Assembly: GCF_034359305.1 (NCBI RefSeq)
Contig: NZ_CP110343.1
Location: forward strand, 576,182 to 640,181
Direction of reading: 5' to 3'
Length of the DNA stretch: 64,000 bases
Origin: Candidatus Fokinia cryptica
GTDB taxonomy: Bacteria; Pseudomonadota; Alphaproteobacteria; Rickettsiales; Midichloriaceae
This document shows, piece after piece, positions 1 to 8,743 of the stretch. Position 1 is the stretch's first letter, and each line of letters opens with the position of its first letter. The position numbers and the translations under genes are program-made. The notes under the pieces were generated by a model, which saw only the letters and a list, made by a program, of their open reading frames with translations, was not told the origin of the DNA and searched no databases.

Positions 1-851
1 ACGATAAAGAACTCCAAGAAGCTCAGAACAAACACAATGAAGAACTCAAACAAGTTCAGGATAAACACGATAAAGAACTCCAAGAAGCTCAGAACAAACA
101 CAATGAAGAACTCAAACAAGTTCAGGACAAACACAATGAAGAACTCAAACAAGTTCAGGATAAACACGATAAAGAACTCCAAGAAGCTCAGAACAAACAC
201 AATGAAGAACTCAAACAAGTTCAGGATAAACACGATAAAGAACTCCAAGAAGCTCAGAACAAACACAATGAAGAACTCAAACAAGTTCAGGATAAACTGA
301 CACAAAATGAGAGCGAACTACAAAAAACTCAGCAAGAACTCTCACAAAACAAAGAAGAGCTTCAAAAGACTCAGCAAGAACTACAACGAGCTCAGCAAGA
401 ACTCTCACAAAACAAGGACGAAAAGATAATAAAAGAAAATGAATTAGAACAACTTATAGCAGAAACGAAATCATTAAAAATGCAGCTAGAAACGGAAAAA
501 GATAAAACAATAACTGAGAAACAATTACGAGAAAATAATGAATTAGAGCTACAACAAATGCAAATTAAGCAAAAAGAGTTAGAACTACAACATATAGAAG
601 AAAAAAATGAGTTGCAAAAAAAACACATAGAATCACTTAAAAGAGAGGATTCTTTACAAGATAAACTTCAAGCAATAATGAAACAAATGCAAGTAGTAAC
701 ATATAAATTAGAATTAGAACAGAAAAGAATAGCAGATCAATCTCCACCCCTTGATAAAGTGAGTAATATCGTAAAAGAAGTATCAAAGACACCATCGGAG
801 AATGAGTATAAAAAAGGAGAGCCAATTAAACCTAAAGAACATCAAAGATAA
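1..851 (+). CDS. Coiled-coil repeat protein, 3' part only
   Basis: The frame with codons at positions 3, 6, 9 and so on is open from the window edge to a TAA at 849-851, so the 5' end lies outside the window. About 283 residues are visible. The first ~100 are near-identical 11-residue units that alternate as NKHNEELKQVQ and DKHDKELQEAQ. Next comes a degenerate Gln/Glu/Leu coiled coil (QQELSQNKEELQ-like units), then a Lys/Glu-rich helix, and a short Pro- and Lys-containing tail ending KEHQR. There is no hydrophobic segment in the visible part. I do not recognise a family. Long repeat coiled coils in Rickettsiales can be secreted effectors or surface-associated, but nothing here decides that. 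The neighbour tatD is convergent, 35 bp away. The reading frame is certain; the function is not. Confidence 0.85.
   Translation, partial: DKELQEAQNKHNEELKQVQDKHDKELQEAQNKHNEELKQVQDKHNEELKQVQDKHDKELQEAQNKHNEELKQVQDKHDKELQEAQNKHNEELKQVQDKLTQNESELQKTQQELSQNKEELQKTQQELQRAQQELSQNKDEKIIKENELEQLIAETKSLKMQLETEKDKTITEKQLRENNELELQQMQIKQKELELQHIEEKNELQKKHIESLKREDSLQDKLQAIMKQMQVVTYKLELEQKRIADQSPPLDKVSNIVKEVSKTPSENEYKKGEPIKPKEHQR
3..299 (+). repeat. 66-bp tandem repeat (two 33-bp halves) coding hendecads
   Basis: Two 33-bp half-units, AACAAACACAATGAAGAACT... and GATAAACACGATAAAGAACT..., mostly alternate, with one place (about 126-158) where two of the first type adjoin. Copies are nearly identical at the DNA level, which indicates recent expansion. 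Because 33 is a multiple of 3 and the unit has no stop in a second frame, a false overlapping frame is also open here. The array starts outside the window, so the copy number is unknown. Confidence 0.9.
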
Positions 852-886
852 TACAATTACTCGAAATTCAATAAAAGCTTAAATTT

Positions 887-1681
887 TTAAAAAAACTGTT
901 CACATTTATTCTTTTTACCAAATAACGTGAAGAAGTTATTCGTAGTTATTTTACCTACTTCTTCTATACTCATCTTACGTATTAGCCCAATTTTTCTTGC
1001 TACTTCTATAACATTTGCTGGAGAATTTACTTTTCCCCTATAAGGAACGGGAGCGAGATAAGGAGAATCTGTTTCGATGAGAATCTTATCTATTGGTATT
1101 TTTGAAGCACACTCTCGTAACATATCAGCACTATTAAAAGTTATAATTCCCGAAAATGATATGTAAAAACCTAATTCTATATAGCTAATAGCCATATCAT
1201 ATGTGCCGGTAAAACAATGCATTACCCCTCTTACCTTTCCCTTAAATCTTCGAAGCACTTCTAACATTTCATTGTGTGCTTCTCTCTGATGTATAACGAC
1301 TGGTAAATCGTGCATTACAGATACTTCTAATTGATGCTCAAATACACTAATTTGCTTTAATTTATCAACATCTGATAAATGAAAGTCTAAACCAATTTCT
1401 CCTATACCTATCACTTTATGATGTGACAAATATTTTTCAAAATCACATACTGTAACATTATCTTCTACAACATTTAATGGATGAACTCCTATTGTACAAA
1501 AGATACTATCATTCACTTCTGCCATACTGCACACATCATCCCACTCACTTCTTTTAGTAGAAATAGTATTCAGAAGAAATACGCCAGCACGATGCGCACT
1601 CTCTATCAAAGATGGTAGCTCTCCTACAAAAATATCAAAATTCAAATGACAGTGAGAATCAACGAATATTCGAGGGTACAT
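887..1681 (-). CDS. tatD: TatD family metal-dependent DNase
   Basis: 264 residues, the usual TatD length. TatD proteins are TIM-barrel metallohydrolases with 3'-5' exonuclease or DNase activity and are cytosolic. Visible motifs are the N-terminal metal site DSHCHLNFD, GIGEIGLDF with the bridging Glu, HQREAH, HCFTGT, and ETDSPYLAP followed by the family signature YRGKVNSPANV. The ATG lies 3 bp after the rplK stop on the same strand, so it is probably co-transcribed with rplK. In many bacteria tatD/ycfH sits near metG or holB; the rplK neighbourhood is unusual. Family assignment is firm; the exact substrate is not known. Confidence 0.93.
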   Translation of the reverse strand: MYPRIFVDSHCHLNFDIFVGELPSLIESAHRAGVFLLNTISTKRSEWDDVCSMAEVNDSIFCTIGVHPLNVVEDNVTVCDFEKYLSHHKVIGIGEIGLDFHLSDVDKLKQISVFEHQLEVSVMHDLPVVIHQREAHNEMLEVLRRFKGKVRGVMHCFTGTYDMAISYIELGFYISFSGIITFNSADMLRECASKIPIDKILIETDSPYLAPVPYRGKVNSPANVIEVARKIGLIRKMSIEEVGKITTNNFFTLFGKKNKCEQFF

Positions 1682-1684
1682 CCT

Positions 1685-2125
1685 TTAATCTTCCACGCAC
1701 AGCCCCATAGATCTAGCAGTACCTTCGACAACCTTCATAGCAGCTTCTAAATCATCTACTCCTATATCCTCCATTTTAACAGTAGCAACCCTTCGTACAG
1801 CTTCTTTTGTAATTTTGATAAATTCATCACGCCCAGGAGCTTTTGCACCACTTTCAAGTTTTGCTTCTTCTTTCAATAAGAAAGAAACAGGAGGCTGTTT
1901 TATTTCAAATTTGAAGGAACGATCAGAATAAGCCTGAATCATTACAGGTATTGGAGTTCCCTTTTTCATCCCAGAAGTTCTATCATTAAACTCCTTGCAA
2001 AAAGCAGCTATATTAAGACCCTTCTGACCAAGAGCTGGCCCTATAGGGGGAGAAGGAGTCGCAGCAGCCGCTGGGACTACAAGCTTTATCATTCCCACCA
2101 GTACTACATTCTTACTACCTTTCAT
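1685..2125 (-). CDS. rplK: 50S ribosomal protein L11
   Basis: 146 residues, normal for L11, which forms the GTPase-associated centre with 23S rRNA helices 43/44. The N-terminal domain shows IKLVVPAAAATPSPPIGPAL and GQKGLNIAAFCKEFNDRT. The C-terminal rRNA-binding domain ends with the typical GTARSMGLCVED. In most bacteria rplK is followed by rplA, rplJ, rplL and rpoB. Here it is followed by tatD, and rplA/rplJ/rplL are not in the window, so the cluster is broken. rplS lies 39 bp upstream on the same strand and may share its transcript. Confidence 0.97.
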   Translation of the reverse strand: MKGSKNVVLVGMIKLVVPAAAATPSPPIGPALGQKGLNIAAFCKEFNDRTSGMKKGTPIPVMIQAYSDRSFKFEIKQPPVSFLLKEEAKLESGAKAPGRDEFIKITKEAVRRVATVKMEDIGVDDLEAAMKVVEGTARSMGLCVED

Positions 2126-2164
2126 ATTAAAATTAAAAATAAGATATGTTAATAAAAAGACATG

Positions 2165-2533
2165 CTACTTACTACTACGCGAATAGTTATTCTCAGCCTT
2201 AATACGAGCTGCTTTCCCTCTTAAATTTCTAAGATAGTACAACTTAGCGCGTCTCACACGTCCTACTTTCATCACTTCTATCTTAGTTACTATTGGAGAA
2301 TGAAGCAAAAACACTCTCTCAACTCCTTCATCATCAACTATTTTTCTGACTCTAAAAGTAGATGAGAAGCCATTGTTATGACGGGCTATGCAAATACCTT
2401 GAACTATTTGTATACGCTCGTTATTACCATCCTTAATTCTGACATGAACTTTTAGTGTATCACCACTTTTAAAACGAGGATGTTGTTCTGATATTGCTCT
2501 TTTTTTCTCGATGTAACTTTCAAGTAAATTCAT
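2165..2533 (-). CDS. rplS: 50S ribosomal protein L19
   Basis: From the ATG at 2533 the product is 122 residues, starting [14 protein letters not shown] longer frame begins at a TTG at 2548, but the ATG gives the normal L19 N-terminus and I prefer it. Core motifs include [40 protein letters not shown] and [21 protein letters not shown]19 sits at the 30S-50S interface. It is usually downstream of rpsP-rimM-trmD; here none of these is adjacent. A candidate promoter lies at 2564-2592. Confidence 0.96.
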   Translation of the reverse strand: MNLLESYIEKKRAISEQHPRFKSGDTLKVHVRIKDGNNERIQIVQGICIARHNNGFSSTFRVRKIVDDEGVERVFLLHSPIVTKIEVMKVGRVRRAKLYYLRNLRGKAARIKAENNYSRSSK

Positions 2534-2563
2534 GGTAGGAACACACAATTACAAGATAGCGTG

Positions 2564-2592
2564 AGTATAGTGAAAGCTATAAATAAAGTAAA
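2564..2592 (-). promoter_or_regulatory. Candidate sigma-70-type promoter for rplS-rplK-tatD
   Basis: On the minus strand TTTACT (2587-2592) and TATACT (2564-2569) are separated by exactly 17 bp, about 30 bp upstream of the rplS ATG. Matches are 4 of 6 and 5 of 6 to consensus. Motif match only; AT-rich DNA gives chance matches. Confidence 0.4.
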
Positions 2593-2619
2593 CCTCAATT
2601 ATTGCACTAGCTTATAAAC

Positions 2620-3309
2620 TTACATTACTTCATACCTCACAACTAGGAAACCAAATTCACTATCTCCACGAAGTACAGCGCTCGCATCTGACATTTGAAA
2701 TTCGATATGTATTCTAGATTTTTGAATGTTCTGAACATTTCCCAATACATCCTTTTCGCATGATTCAAACTCTACAATACAATTTGAAGGTACATCATTA
2801 TAAGGTAAAAACATAACTCGAATCATAGTAATAGCCTTACTTTTAGAATTTCCATAAAGTAATATTGGACTATCAGAATTTTCGCTTGGTTCAATAATAC
2901 TTCTGTAATCATCTGCAACCATTTCTGAAGATATAGCAAATACTTTTTTCAGCGTATTTTCTCTCAATTTTTCATTCATTAATGATGGAGTGTACGTTTC
3001 TCTCAGGATTACGTAGTGTTGAAGTATATATTCTGCAATAGAAGCATTAATATCAGATTGTACATTCAATGGTCTTACTTTTTTTAAAGTAAGAGCTGCA
3101 TTTTCGTTGTATAGTACAAATGATCGTTTTTTGACCTGAGCACCATTCAAATACGTTGAGATATTTAATGCTAGGGCAGCAGAAACTAAAAGTAATACTA
3201 TTGACAAGTAAACAAAATCTCTATATTGCGATAGGTATTTTGTAAAATACCAACATCGTACATCGTCAAAATATTGCTGTAGATCTATTTTATCTGTACT
3301 GTTATTCAT
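2620..3309 (-). CDS. virB8: Type IV secretion protein VirB8 (RvhB8-like)
   Basis: 229 residues from the ATG at 3309 (MNNSTDKIDLQQYF). The frame extends to a TTG at 3336, but that start is less likely. Layout is a short cytoplasmic N-terminus, one membrane helix at about residues 32-52 (VYLSIVLLLVSAALAL), then a periplasmic domain of about 175 residues typical of VirB8. VirB8 is a bitopic inner-membrane scaffold that nucleates assembly of the secretion channel. No other vir gene adjoins; virB11 lies about 22 kb away. Rickettsiales often carry an orphan second virB8, so this could be either copy. The gene is divergent from folE with only about 54 bp between starts. Confidence 0.85.
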   Translation of the reverse strand: MNNSTDKIDLQQYFDDVRCWYFTKYLSQYRDFVYLSIVLLLVSAALALNISTYLNGAQVKKRSFVLYNENAALTLKKVRPLNVQSDINASIAEYILQHYVILRETYTPSLMNEKLRENTLKKVFAISSEMVADDYRSIIEPSENSDSPILLYGNSKSKAITMIRVMFLPYNDVPSNCIVEFESCEKDVLGNVQNIQKSRIHIEFQMSDASAVLRGDSEFGFLVVRYEVM

Positions 3310-3363
3310 AATGATAAATACGTATGCATAATCCAAGATTAATTAAAATTTACGTAAAGAGAA

Positions 3364-3939
3364 ATGTCAAAAACAAAAGAACATGAAATCGAAAGTGCAA
3401 TAAGAGGAATACTCGAATATATAGGAGAAAACCCTGAAAGAGAAGGATTATTAGAGACTCCAAAGAGAGTAATCAAAGCATTCAAGGAATATTTTAGCGG
3501 ATATTATCAAAATCATCACGAGATACTAGGAAAAACTTTTACAGAAACTGCAGGATATAGTGATATGATCTCTCTCACAAATTTAAAGGTAGAATCTCAT
3601 TGCGAACATCACATCGCTCCAATAATAGGGCATGCTGTTATTGCATACATTCCTAAAAATGCAGTAGTTGGAATCAGTAAAATTTCGAGACTAGTATCGA
3701 TGTATTCCCATAGATTACAACTACAAGAGAGGCTTACAAAACAAATATTAGATGCAATCGACGAAGTATTACAACCACATGGTACAGCGGTATATATATC
3801 AGCTTCTCACTCATGCCTCTCAAAAAGAGGAATACATGACGATGCAGCAATAGTTAAAACATTTGCGTTTAGTGGATATTTTCTAAATTTAGAACTTGAT
3901 TATAAAAAAAGATTTGTTGAATTAATTCAACATATTTGA
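3364..3939 (+). CDS. folE: GTP cyclohydrolase I (FolE)
   Basis: 191 residues, normal length. It converts GTP to 7,8-dihydroneopterin triphosphate, the entry point of folate and of queuosine (via QueD, QueE and QueC). The zinc and active-site motif ESHCEHHIAPIIGHAVIAYI and the later SHSCLSKRGIHDD with the second zinc Cys are present, as is VGISKISRLVSMYSHRLQ. A weak Shine-Dalgarno (AAAGAG) precedes the ATG. The 3' end overlaps the convergent rsmD by 18 bp. Since queE is also in the window, a role in queuosine is plausible; a folate role cannot be excluded. Confidence 0.95.
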   Translation: MSKTKEHEIESAIRGILEYIGENPEREGLLETPKRVIKAFKEYFSGYYQNHHEILGKTFTETAGYSDMISLTNLKVESHCEHHIAPIIGHAVIAYIPKNAVVGISKISRLVSMYSHRLQLQERLTKQILDAIDEVLQPHGTAVYISASHSCLSKRGIHDDAAIVKTFAFSGYFLNLELDYKKRFVELIQHI

Positions 3940-4548
3940 GCGATATATCATGTATATTAATGTTGTATCTCCGTACTTTTTTTGTTTTACATTATACATT
4001 TGTTTATGTGATTCAGTTAATATCTTAACTACATTTAATGCATCTTTTGATGGTACTTCATAAAATATCATTCCACCTTCTTTCATAATATTAAAGCGAG
4101 TTAACAATCTCGATATGTGTTCCACATTACTTATTGATACTTCATATGGAGGATCAAAGTACAATATATCGTACATTTGCTTTAGATGCGGGATTATATT
4201 TCTGAAATCATTTTTTATCACTTCAATCGAATTGCTGAATTCTACGTATATTTTCGTGAACCTCGCAACATTTGTAAGTATTTGAGAATAGGCTTTTTTT
4301 TCCATTTCTATCATTGTAACGGCATTAATTCCGTTTGAAAGGGCTTCAAGTGAGCATGCTCCCGTACCTGCACAAACATCAAGAAAATTACTCTTTTCAA
4401 GTACCATAGAACTACTACGCAGTATATTAAATACGGCTTCTTTTATAATGCTTTTCGTTGGTTTGTAACCTGAAACGTTTTGTACAGTAGATGTCATGAT
4501 CGAAAAACCTTTACATTTACCTGATAAAATCTTCATTCTCAAATACAT
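3922..4548 (-). CDS. rsmD: 16S rRNA (guanine966-N2)-methyltransferase RsmD
   Basis: 208 residues, slightly longer than E. coli RsmD. The enzyme methylates G966 of 16S rRNA in the assembled 30S subunit using SAM. N-terminus MKILSGKCKGFSI (Met5) matches the family; the first ATG adds four residues. The SAM-binding motif is FLDVCAGTGACSLEALSNG and the catalytic N-methyltransferase motif is DILYFDPPYE. It is convergent with folE (18-bp overlap) and divergent from iscR. Confidence 0.9.
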   Translation of the reverse strand: MYLRMKILSGKCKGFSIMTSTVQNVSGYKPTKSIIKEAVFNILRSSSMVLEKSNFLDVCAGTGACSLEALSNGINAVTMIEMEKKAYSQILTNVARFTKIYVEFSNSIEVIKNDFRNIIPHLKQMYDILYFDPPYEVSISNVEHISRLLTRFNIMKEGGMIFYEVPSKDALNVVKILTESHKQMYNVKQKKYGDTTLIYMIYRSNMLN

Positions 4549-4567
4549 GACTAAAAAAGTTGACTAT

Positions 4568-4584
4568 TATATGAACGACATATA
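4568..4584. promoter_or_regulatory. Perfect inverted repeat upstream of iscR
   Basis: TATATG and CATATA flank a 5-base centre (AACGA) in the rsmD-iscR intergenic region, 36 bp before the iscR start. It begins just after a TTGACT (4560-4565) and runs into a TATAAA. It could be an operator for IscR autoregulation, but it does not match the E. coli type 1 IscR site and short AT-rich palindromes arise by chance. Confidence 0.25.
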
Positions 4585-4619
4585 AAAGTTGTATAGTACG
4601 TATGCTTCGATAGCCTTAT

Positions 4620-5078
4620 ATGTTTATCACTACCAGAACACAATATGCGGTAATAGCTTTATTGGAATTACAAAGTAACGAAGGTAAGTATATAACGTTA
4701 TCAAGCATCGCTGACAAGCACTTCATAGAACTTTCATATCTTGAAGTAATATGTACAAAATTGAGAAGGAATGGAATTCTCAAAGCTGCTAAAGGTCCTG
4801 GTGGAGGATACTCTCTCGTAAAACCTGCTAATCAAATCTCTCTCTTGTCGATTCTTATGGCTACCGGAGAAAGAATAAAATTGACTAGATGTAACGGAGA
4901 ATATGGGTGTATGAAAAACAATCAAAAATGTGAAACACATGAATTATGGAGCAGTATGGAAAAACATATCAAAGATTATCTTCACTCTATAAACCTACCT
5001 TCCATTAAGGACAGTTCTGGATGTAATTTAATGCGGAAAATTATTTCTCAGTATAGTAATGATATACCTAGATCATAA
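4620..5078 (+). CDS. iscR: Rrf2-family Fe-S cluster regulator IscR
   Basis: 152 residues. IscR senses the cell's Fe-S status through a [2Fe-2S] cluster and controls isc operons. The N-terminal winged helix-turn-helix includes TTRTQYAVIALLEL and AAKGPGGGYSLVKPA. The three cluster cysteines C91, C97 and C104 and H107 sit in CNGEYGCMKNNQKCETHELW, the same spacing as E. coli IscR to within one residue. The gene heads an iscR - cysteine desulfurase - iscS - iscU run on the same strand, and its 3' end overlaps the next gene by 20 bp, which suggests translational coupling. Confidence 0.95.
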   Translation: MFITTRTQYAVIALLELQSNEGKYITLSSIADKHFIELSYLEVICTKLRRNGILKAAKGPGGGYSLVKPANQISLLSILMATGERIKLTRCNGEYGCMKNNQKCETHELWSSMEKHIKDYLHSINLPSIKDSSGCNLMRKIISQYSNDIPRS

Positions 5079-6201
5079 CGCTACTACATATCTAGATGAA
5101 GATGTATTAGCTTTCTTGAGGAAAATAGAAGGAAAACCACAAAATGCATCATCTACACATTCTTATGGCGAAGATGCAAAGCGAAAACTAAATTCTGCAA
5201 GAACAAATATACTAGAAGCGCTTGAATGCGATCAGAAGCTTTACAATGTAATTTTCACATCTTCCGGAACAGAAGCAAATAATATTGTGATCAATAGTTT
5301 AACACATAATAATTACAATATACTTACATCTGCTACTGAACATAAATCTGTTCTAGAGCCAATTAAACACGCAGCAAAGCATGAAGTAATAAATGTTCAA
5401 CCAAATGGAACACTTGATCTATCTGAGTTAGAGAGAGCGATTACTCAATTCAAAAAGCATAGTGATAAAGTAGCAATATCTGTAATGTATGCAAATAACG
5501 AAACAGGCATTATTCATCCATTTAAAGAAATATATGCACTTACTCAAAAGTATGAATGCATACTCCATACTGATATATCACAAGCACTAACACGAATACC
5601 TCTCTCCTTTTATGAGATAAAAGCAGATTACATTACATTTAGTGGGCATAAAATAGGAGCGATGACAGGCACAGGTTGCCTGATATTTGGAAATCGCATG
5701 CCTATACAAAAAATAATGTATGGTGGAGAACAAGAATATGGTGTAAGACCTGGTACTCAAAACTCGATAGGTATAGTAACTCTTGAAATTGCACTACAAA
5801 ATATCTCTCAGAAAGTCCAACAAATGGATACTAATGTCAGAATTTTAAGAAATAAAATTGAGAAAAAATTACTAGAATACAGTACTTCTTTGGATATTAG
5901 CAGGATTTTTCTTGTAGGAAATAAAGCAGAAAGAATACCAAACACATCATGTATTGGAATAACAGGAGTAGATAATAATACTCAAGCAATAATATTAGAT
6001 ATGATGAAATGTTCAGTTGGTATAGGTGCAGCTTGCTCTTCTGGAATAACGGAAGCTTCTCACGTTCTATTAGCAATGAAATATTCATTAGAAGAAGCGA
6101 AAAGTACTATTAGAATCAGTTTAGGAAGGAAGAATACAGATGCTGAGATAGAGACTTTTATCAATTCATGGAAAAGTATGTATTCAAAAGTCACTTCATG
6201 A
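5059..6201 (+). CDS. Cysteine desulfurase, NifS/IscS-like (first of two)
   Basis: 380 residues. A PLP-dependent enzyme of the class V aminotransferase fold that takes sulfur from cysteine and carries it as a persulfide. Visible features are [13 protein letters not shown] at the N-terminus, the PLP lysine K198 in [10 protein letters not shown], and the persulfide cysteine C326 in [13 protein letters not shown]. The catalytic residues are therefore intact. It overlaps iscR by 20 bp and iscS by 4 bp (ATGA). A divergent NifS-like gene before iscS is known in Rickettsiales isc clusters. Its division of labour with IscS is not clear from sequence. Confidence 0.92.
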   Translation: MIYLDHNATTYLDEDVLAFLRKIEGKPQNASSTHSYGEDAKRKLNSARTNILEALECDQKLYNVIFTSSGTEANNIVINSLTHNNYNILTSATEHKSVLEPIKHAAKHEVINVQPNGTLDLSELERAITQFKKHSDKVAISVMYANNETGIIHPFKEIYALTQKYECILHTDISQALTRIPLSFYEIKADYITFSGHKIGAMTGTGCLIFGNRMPIQKIMYGGEQEYGVRPGTQNSIGIVTLEIALQNISQKVQQMDTNVRILRNKIEKKLLEYSTSLDISRIFLVGNKAERIPNTSCIGITGVDNNTQAIILDMMKCSVGIGAACSSGITEASHVLLAMKYSLEEAKSTIRISLGRKNTDAEIETFINSWKSMYSKVTS

Positions 6202-7454
6202 AAAACAAATTTATAATTACTAGAATGACAAGAAATAAAATATATATGGATTATCAAGCAACTACCCCAACAGATCCAAGGGTGTTACAGGTAATGCTAC
6301 CATTCTTTTCAGAGAAATTTGGTAATCCCCATTCTCGAAGTCATGCGTTTGGATGGGAGTCCGAAAATGCTGTAGAAGAAGCACGATTAGCCGTTGCTAG
6401 TGTTATTAATGCATCTCCTGATGAAATTATTTTCACTTCCGGGGCTACAGAATCTAATAATATTGCACTCAAGGGAGTTGCACGATTTTACCATAAAAAC
6501 TTTCACAAAGAAAAAAACCACATTATCACTTTAGTTACTGAACATAAATGCATTTTAGACTCTTGTAGAAGTTTAGAAGATGAGGGAATTGAAGTAACTT
6601 ACCTGCCGGTTGAAGCAAACGGAATACTTAATCTTGATACTTTAAGAAATGCTATTAGGCCTAATACCATATTAGTATCCGTAATGATGGTAAATAATGA
6701 AATAGGAGTAATACAACCAATAAAATCAATAGGAGAAATCTGTAGAGCAAAAGGCGTAATGTTTCATACAGATGTAGCTCAAGCATTTTGTAAATTACCA
6801 ATAAATGTCAAAGAAATGTGTATTGATATGCTAAGTATCTCAGGTCATAAAATATATGGCCCCAAGGGGATAGGAGCTCTTTTTATCAGTAAACAACCAA
6901 CAAGAGTAAGATTACACCCTTTAATGAGTGGAGGCGGACAAGAACGAGGAATGAGGTCAGGAACGTTACCGACTCCACTCGTGGTAGGCTTGGGAGAAGC
7001 TGCTAGATATGGACTTCAGGATATGCAAAAGGACTATGAGCATGTATCGTCTCTAGGGAGATATTTTATCCAAGAGATGCTTGAAATACCACATGTAATA
7101 CTGAATGGAAGTATTAGTGAACGCTATCCAGGCTGTATAAATCTTAGTTTTGCATATGTGGAAGGGGAATCTTTGATACTAGCACTAAAAGATATTGCAG
7201 TATCCTCAGGATCGGCATGCACATCAAATTCTCTTGAACCGTCTTACGTAGTTCAAGCTTTAGGTGGAGATAAAGATTTAGCTCATTCTTCAATAAGATT
7301 TGGATTTGGTAGATTCACTACATTAGAAGAAGTTAATATAACAATACAATCTGTAAAGAATGCCGTTTCAAAATTAAGAGATATGAGTCCGTTATGGGAT
7401 ATGGTTCAAGATGGCATCGATCTTTCTTCAATAAATTGGAAAAGCGATCACTGA
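6198..7454 (+). CDS. iscS: Cysteine desulfurase IscS
   Basis: 418 residues from the ATG at 6198, which overlaps the previous stop as ATGA. Other in-frame ATGs are at 6168 and 6225; the last gives the most IscS-like N-terminus ([18 protein letters not shown]). It supplies sulfur to IscU and to tRNA thiolation. The PLP lysine lies in [15 protein letters not shown] and the mobile-loop cysteine in [35 protein letters not shown] is typical of alphaproteobacterial and mitochondrial IscS/Nfs1. It is more canonical than the upstream paralogue and is followed 48 bp later by iscU. Confidence 0.96.
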   Translation: MKNKFIITRMTRNKIYMDYQATTPTDPRVLQVMLPFFSEKFGNPHSRSHAFGWESENAVEEARLAVASVINASPDEIIFTSGATESNNIALKGVARFYHKNFHKEKNHIITLVTEHKCILDSCRSLEDEGIEVTYLPVEANGILNLDTLRNAIRPNTILVSVMMVNNEIGVIQPIKSIGEICRAKGVMFHTDVAQAFCKLPINVKEMCIDMLSISGHKIYGPKGIGALFISKQPTRVRLHPLMSGGGQERGMRSGTLPTPLVVGLGEAARYGLQDMQKDYEHVSSLGRYFIQEMLEIPHVILNGSISERYPGCINLSFAYVEGESLILALKDIAVSSGSACTSNSLEPSYVVQALGGDKDLAHSSIRFGFGRFTTLEEVNITIQSVKNAVSKLRDMSPLWDMVQDGIDLSSINWKSDH

Positions 7455-7502
7455 ACTATTACATAAGCAATCTTTATAATTTTATAATTAATATTTAAAC
7501 AT

Positions 7503-7898
7503 ATGGCATACAATAACAAAATAATTGATCACTACGACAATCCGCGTAATGTAGGTTCATTCTCAAAAAATGAGAAAAATGTTGGAACTGGTCTAGTGGG
7601 AGCTCCATCTTGTGGGGATGTGATGAAATTACAGATTAAAGTAGATCCGCAAAATAATATCATACAAGAAGCTAGATTTAAAACATTTGGATGTGGTTCT
7701 GCTATTGCAGCTAGTTCATATGCAACAGAGTTATTAAAAGGTAAAACTATAGATGAGGCTTTGAATATTAAGAATGAAGATATATTAGAAGAATTATCTT
7801 TACCACCAGTCAAAATCCATTGTTCTATACTTGCAGAAGAAGCTATCAAAAGTGCAGTTCAAGATTGGAAAGAAAAATGTGAACATCCTGTTGAATAA
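7503..7898 (+). CDS. iscU: Fe-S cluster scaffold IscU
   Basis: 131 residues, normal length. IscU is the scaffold on which IscS and iron build the [2Fe-2S] cluster. The three ligand cysteines are in GAPSCGDVMKLQ, FGCGSAIAASS and KIHCSILAEEAI. The LPPVKIHCS segment (chaperone HscA recognition site in E. coli is LPPVK) is intact. The usual downstream iscA, hscB, hscA and fdx do not follow; the next gene is queE. Confidence 0.97.
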   Translation: MAYNNKIIDHYDNPRNVGSFSKNEKNVGTGLVGAPSCGDVMKLQIKVDPQNNIIQEARFKTFGCGSAIAASSYATELLKGKTIDEALNIKNEDILEELSLPPVKIHCSILAEEAIKSAVQDWKEKCEHPVE

Positions 7899-7970
7899 CT
7901 TACAGCACTTGCCTATTAAAGTTATTTACAGCACACTGTATGACGTATAATAAAAAATCCAATACATAGT

Positions 7971-8672
7971 ATGTTTGGAGAGAATGAAAAATTAAGTATA
8001 GAAAATAAAGATGGGAGGCAACTTAAAGTAACGGAAATCTTCTCTACTATTCAAGGAGAAGGTCCTAACGCTGGAAGAGTAGCTATATTTATTAGATTAA
8101 GTGGATGCAATCTAGCTTGCTCTTTTTGCGATACCAAATTCGATCGATATACACAGCTTACAATTCAAAATATTTTAAAGAAGGTACTTCATGAAAGGAG
8201 TAAAATTACTTCTTTCACTGATGGAAAAACTTTACCTAGTATTGATAAAATTTTGGTAGTTATCACTGGAGGCGAGCCATTTAGACAAAATATCGGAGCT
8301 CTGTGCGAAATTTTACAAGAAAATGGCTTTGAAGTTCAAATTGAGACAAATGGAACATTATATTTCAAAATACCGGATAATACTACGATAGTATGTTCTC
8401 CTAAGATAACAAATAAAGTATATCATCCCATAAGAGAAGATGTACTTCAAAAAACAATCGCTCTAAAATTTATCATTTCTTGTCATCTAGAAGGATATGA
8501 TGATATTCAAGAAATTGGACAACAAGCATTTAATATTCCTGTATATGTGCAACCAATGGATGAATATGATTTAAAAAAGAACAAGCGAAATATTGATAAA
8601 ACTATCAAAATTGCAATGAAACATAATGCAATTGTCTCAATACAATTACATAAAGTAATGGATATTAGGTAG
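7971..8672 (+). CDS. queE: 7-carboxy-7-deazaguanine synthase QueE
   Basis: 233 residues. A radical-SAM enzyme that converts 6-carboxytetrahydropterin to 7-carboxy-7-deazaguanine in queuosine biosynthesis. The substrate-side motif EIFSTIQGEGPNAGR and the cluster motif GCNLACSFCDTKFD (CxxxCxxC) are present, with VVITGGEPFRQ downstream. It lies 72 bp after iscU; a TATAAT at 7946-7951 could be the -10 of its own promoter, with a poorly spaced upstream TTTACA. Its presence with folE fits a queuosine pathway; queC, queD and queF are not in the window. Confidence 0.93.
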   Translation: MFGENEKLSIENKDGRQLKVTEIFSTIQGEGPNAGRVAIFIRLSGCNLACSFCDTKFDRYTQLTIQNILKKVLHERSKITSFTDGKTLPSIDKILVVITGGEPFRQNIGALCEILQENGFEVQIETNGTLYFKIPDNTTIVCSPKITNKVYHPIREDVLQKTIALKFIISCHLEGYDDIQEIGQQAFNIPVYVQPMDEYDLKKNKRNIDKTIKIAMKHNAIVSIQLHKVMDIR

Positions 8673-8743
8673 TACAGTGTTTTCATTTGAAAATATCTTT
8701 CCGCAACATAAATATACTTATAATTAATGTATATATTCGCACA

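Noticed and set aside
37-300. 87-codon frame starting MKNSNKFRIN on the plus strand
   Set aside because: It is a frame shadow of the 66-bp repeat. The unit length is a multiple of 3 with no stop in this frame, while the coiled-coil frame continues through to 851.
3310-3336. TTG start that would lengthen VirB8 by nine residues
   Set aside because: The ATG at 3309 gives the usual short cytoplasmic N-terminus.
8687-8720. Heat-shock (RpoH) promoter before clpB
   Set aside because: TTTGAAAA resembles a -35, but no matching -10 at the right distance is visible.
8687-8743. TTG start that would lengthen ClpB by 19 residues
   Set aside because: [10 protein letters not shown] at 8744 is the standard ClpB N-terminus.
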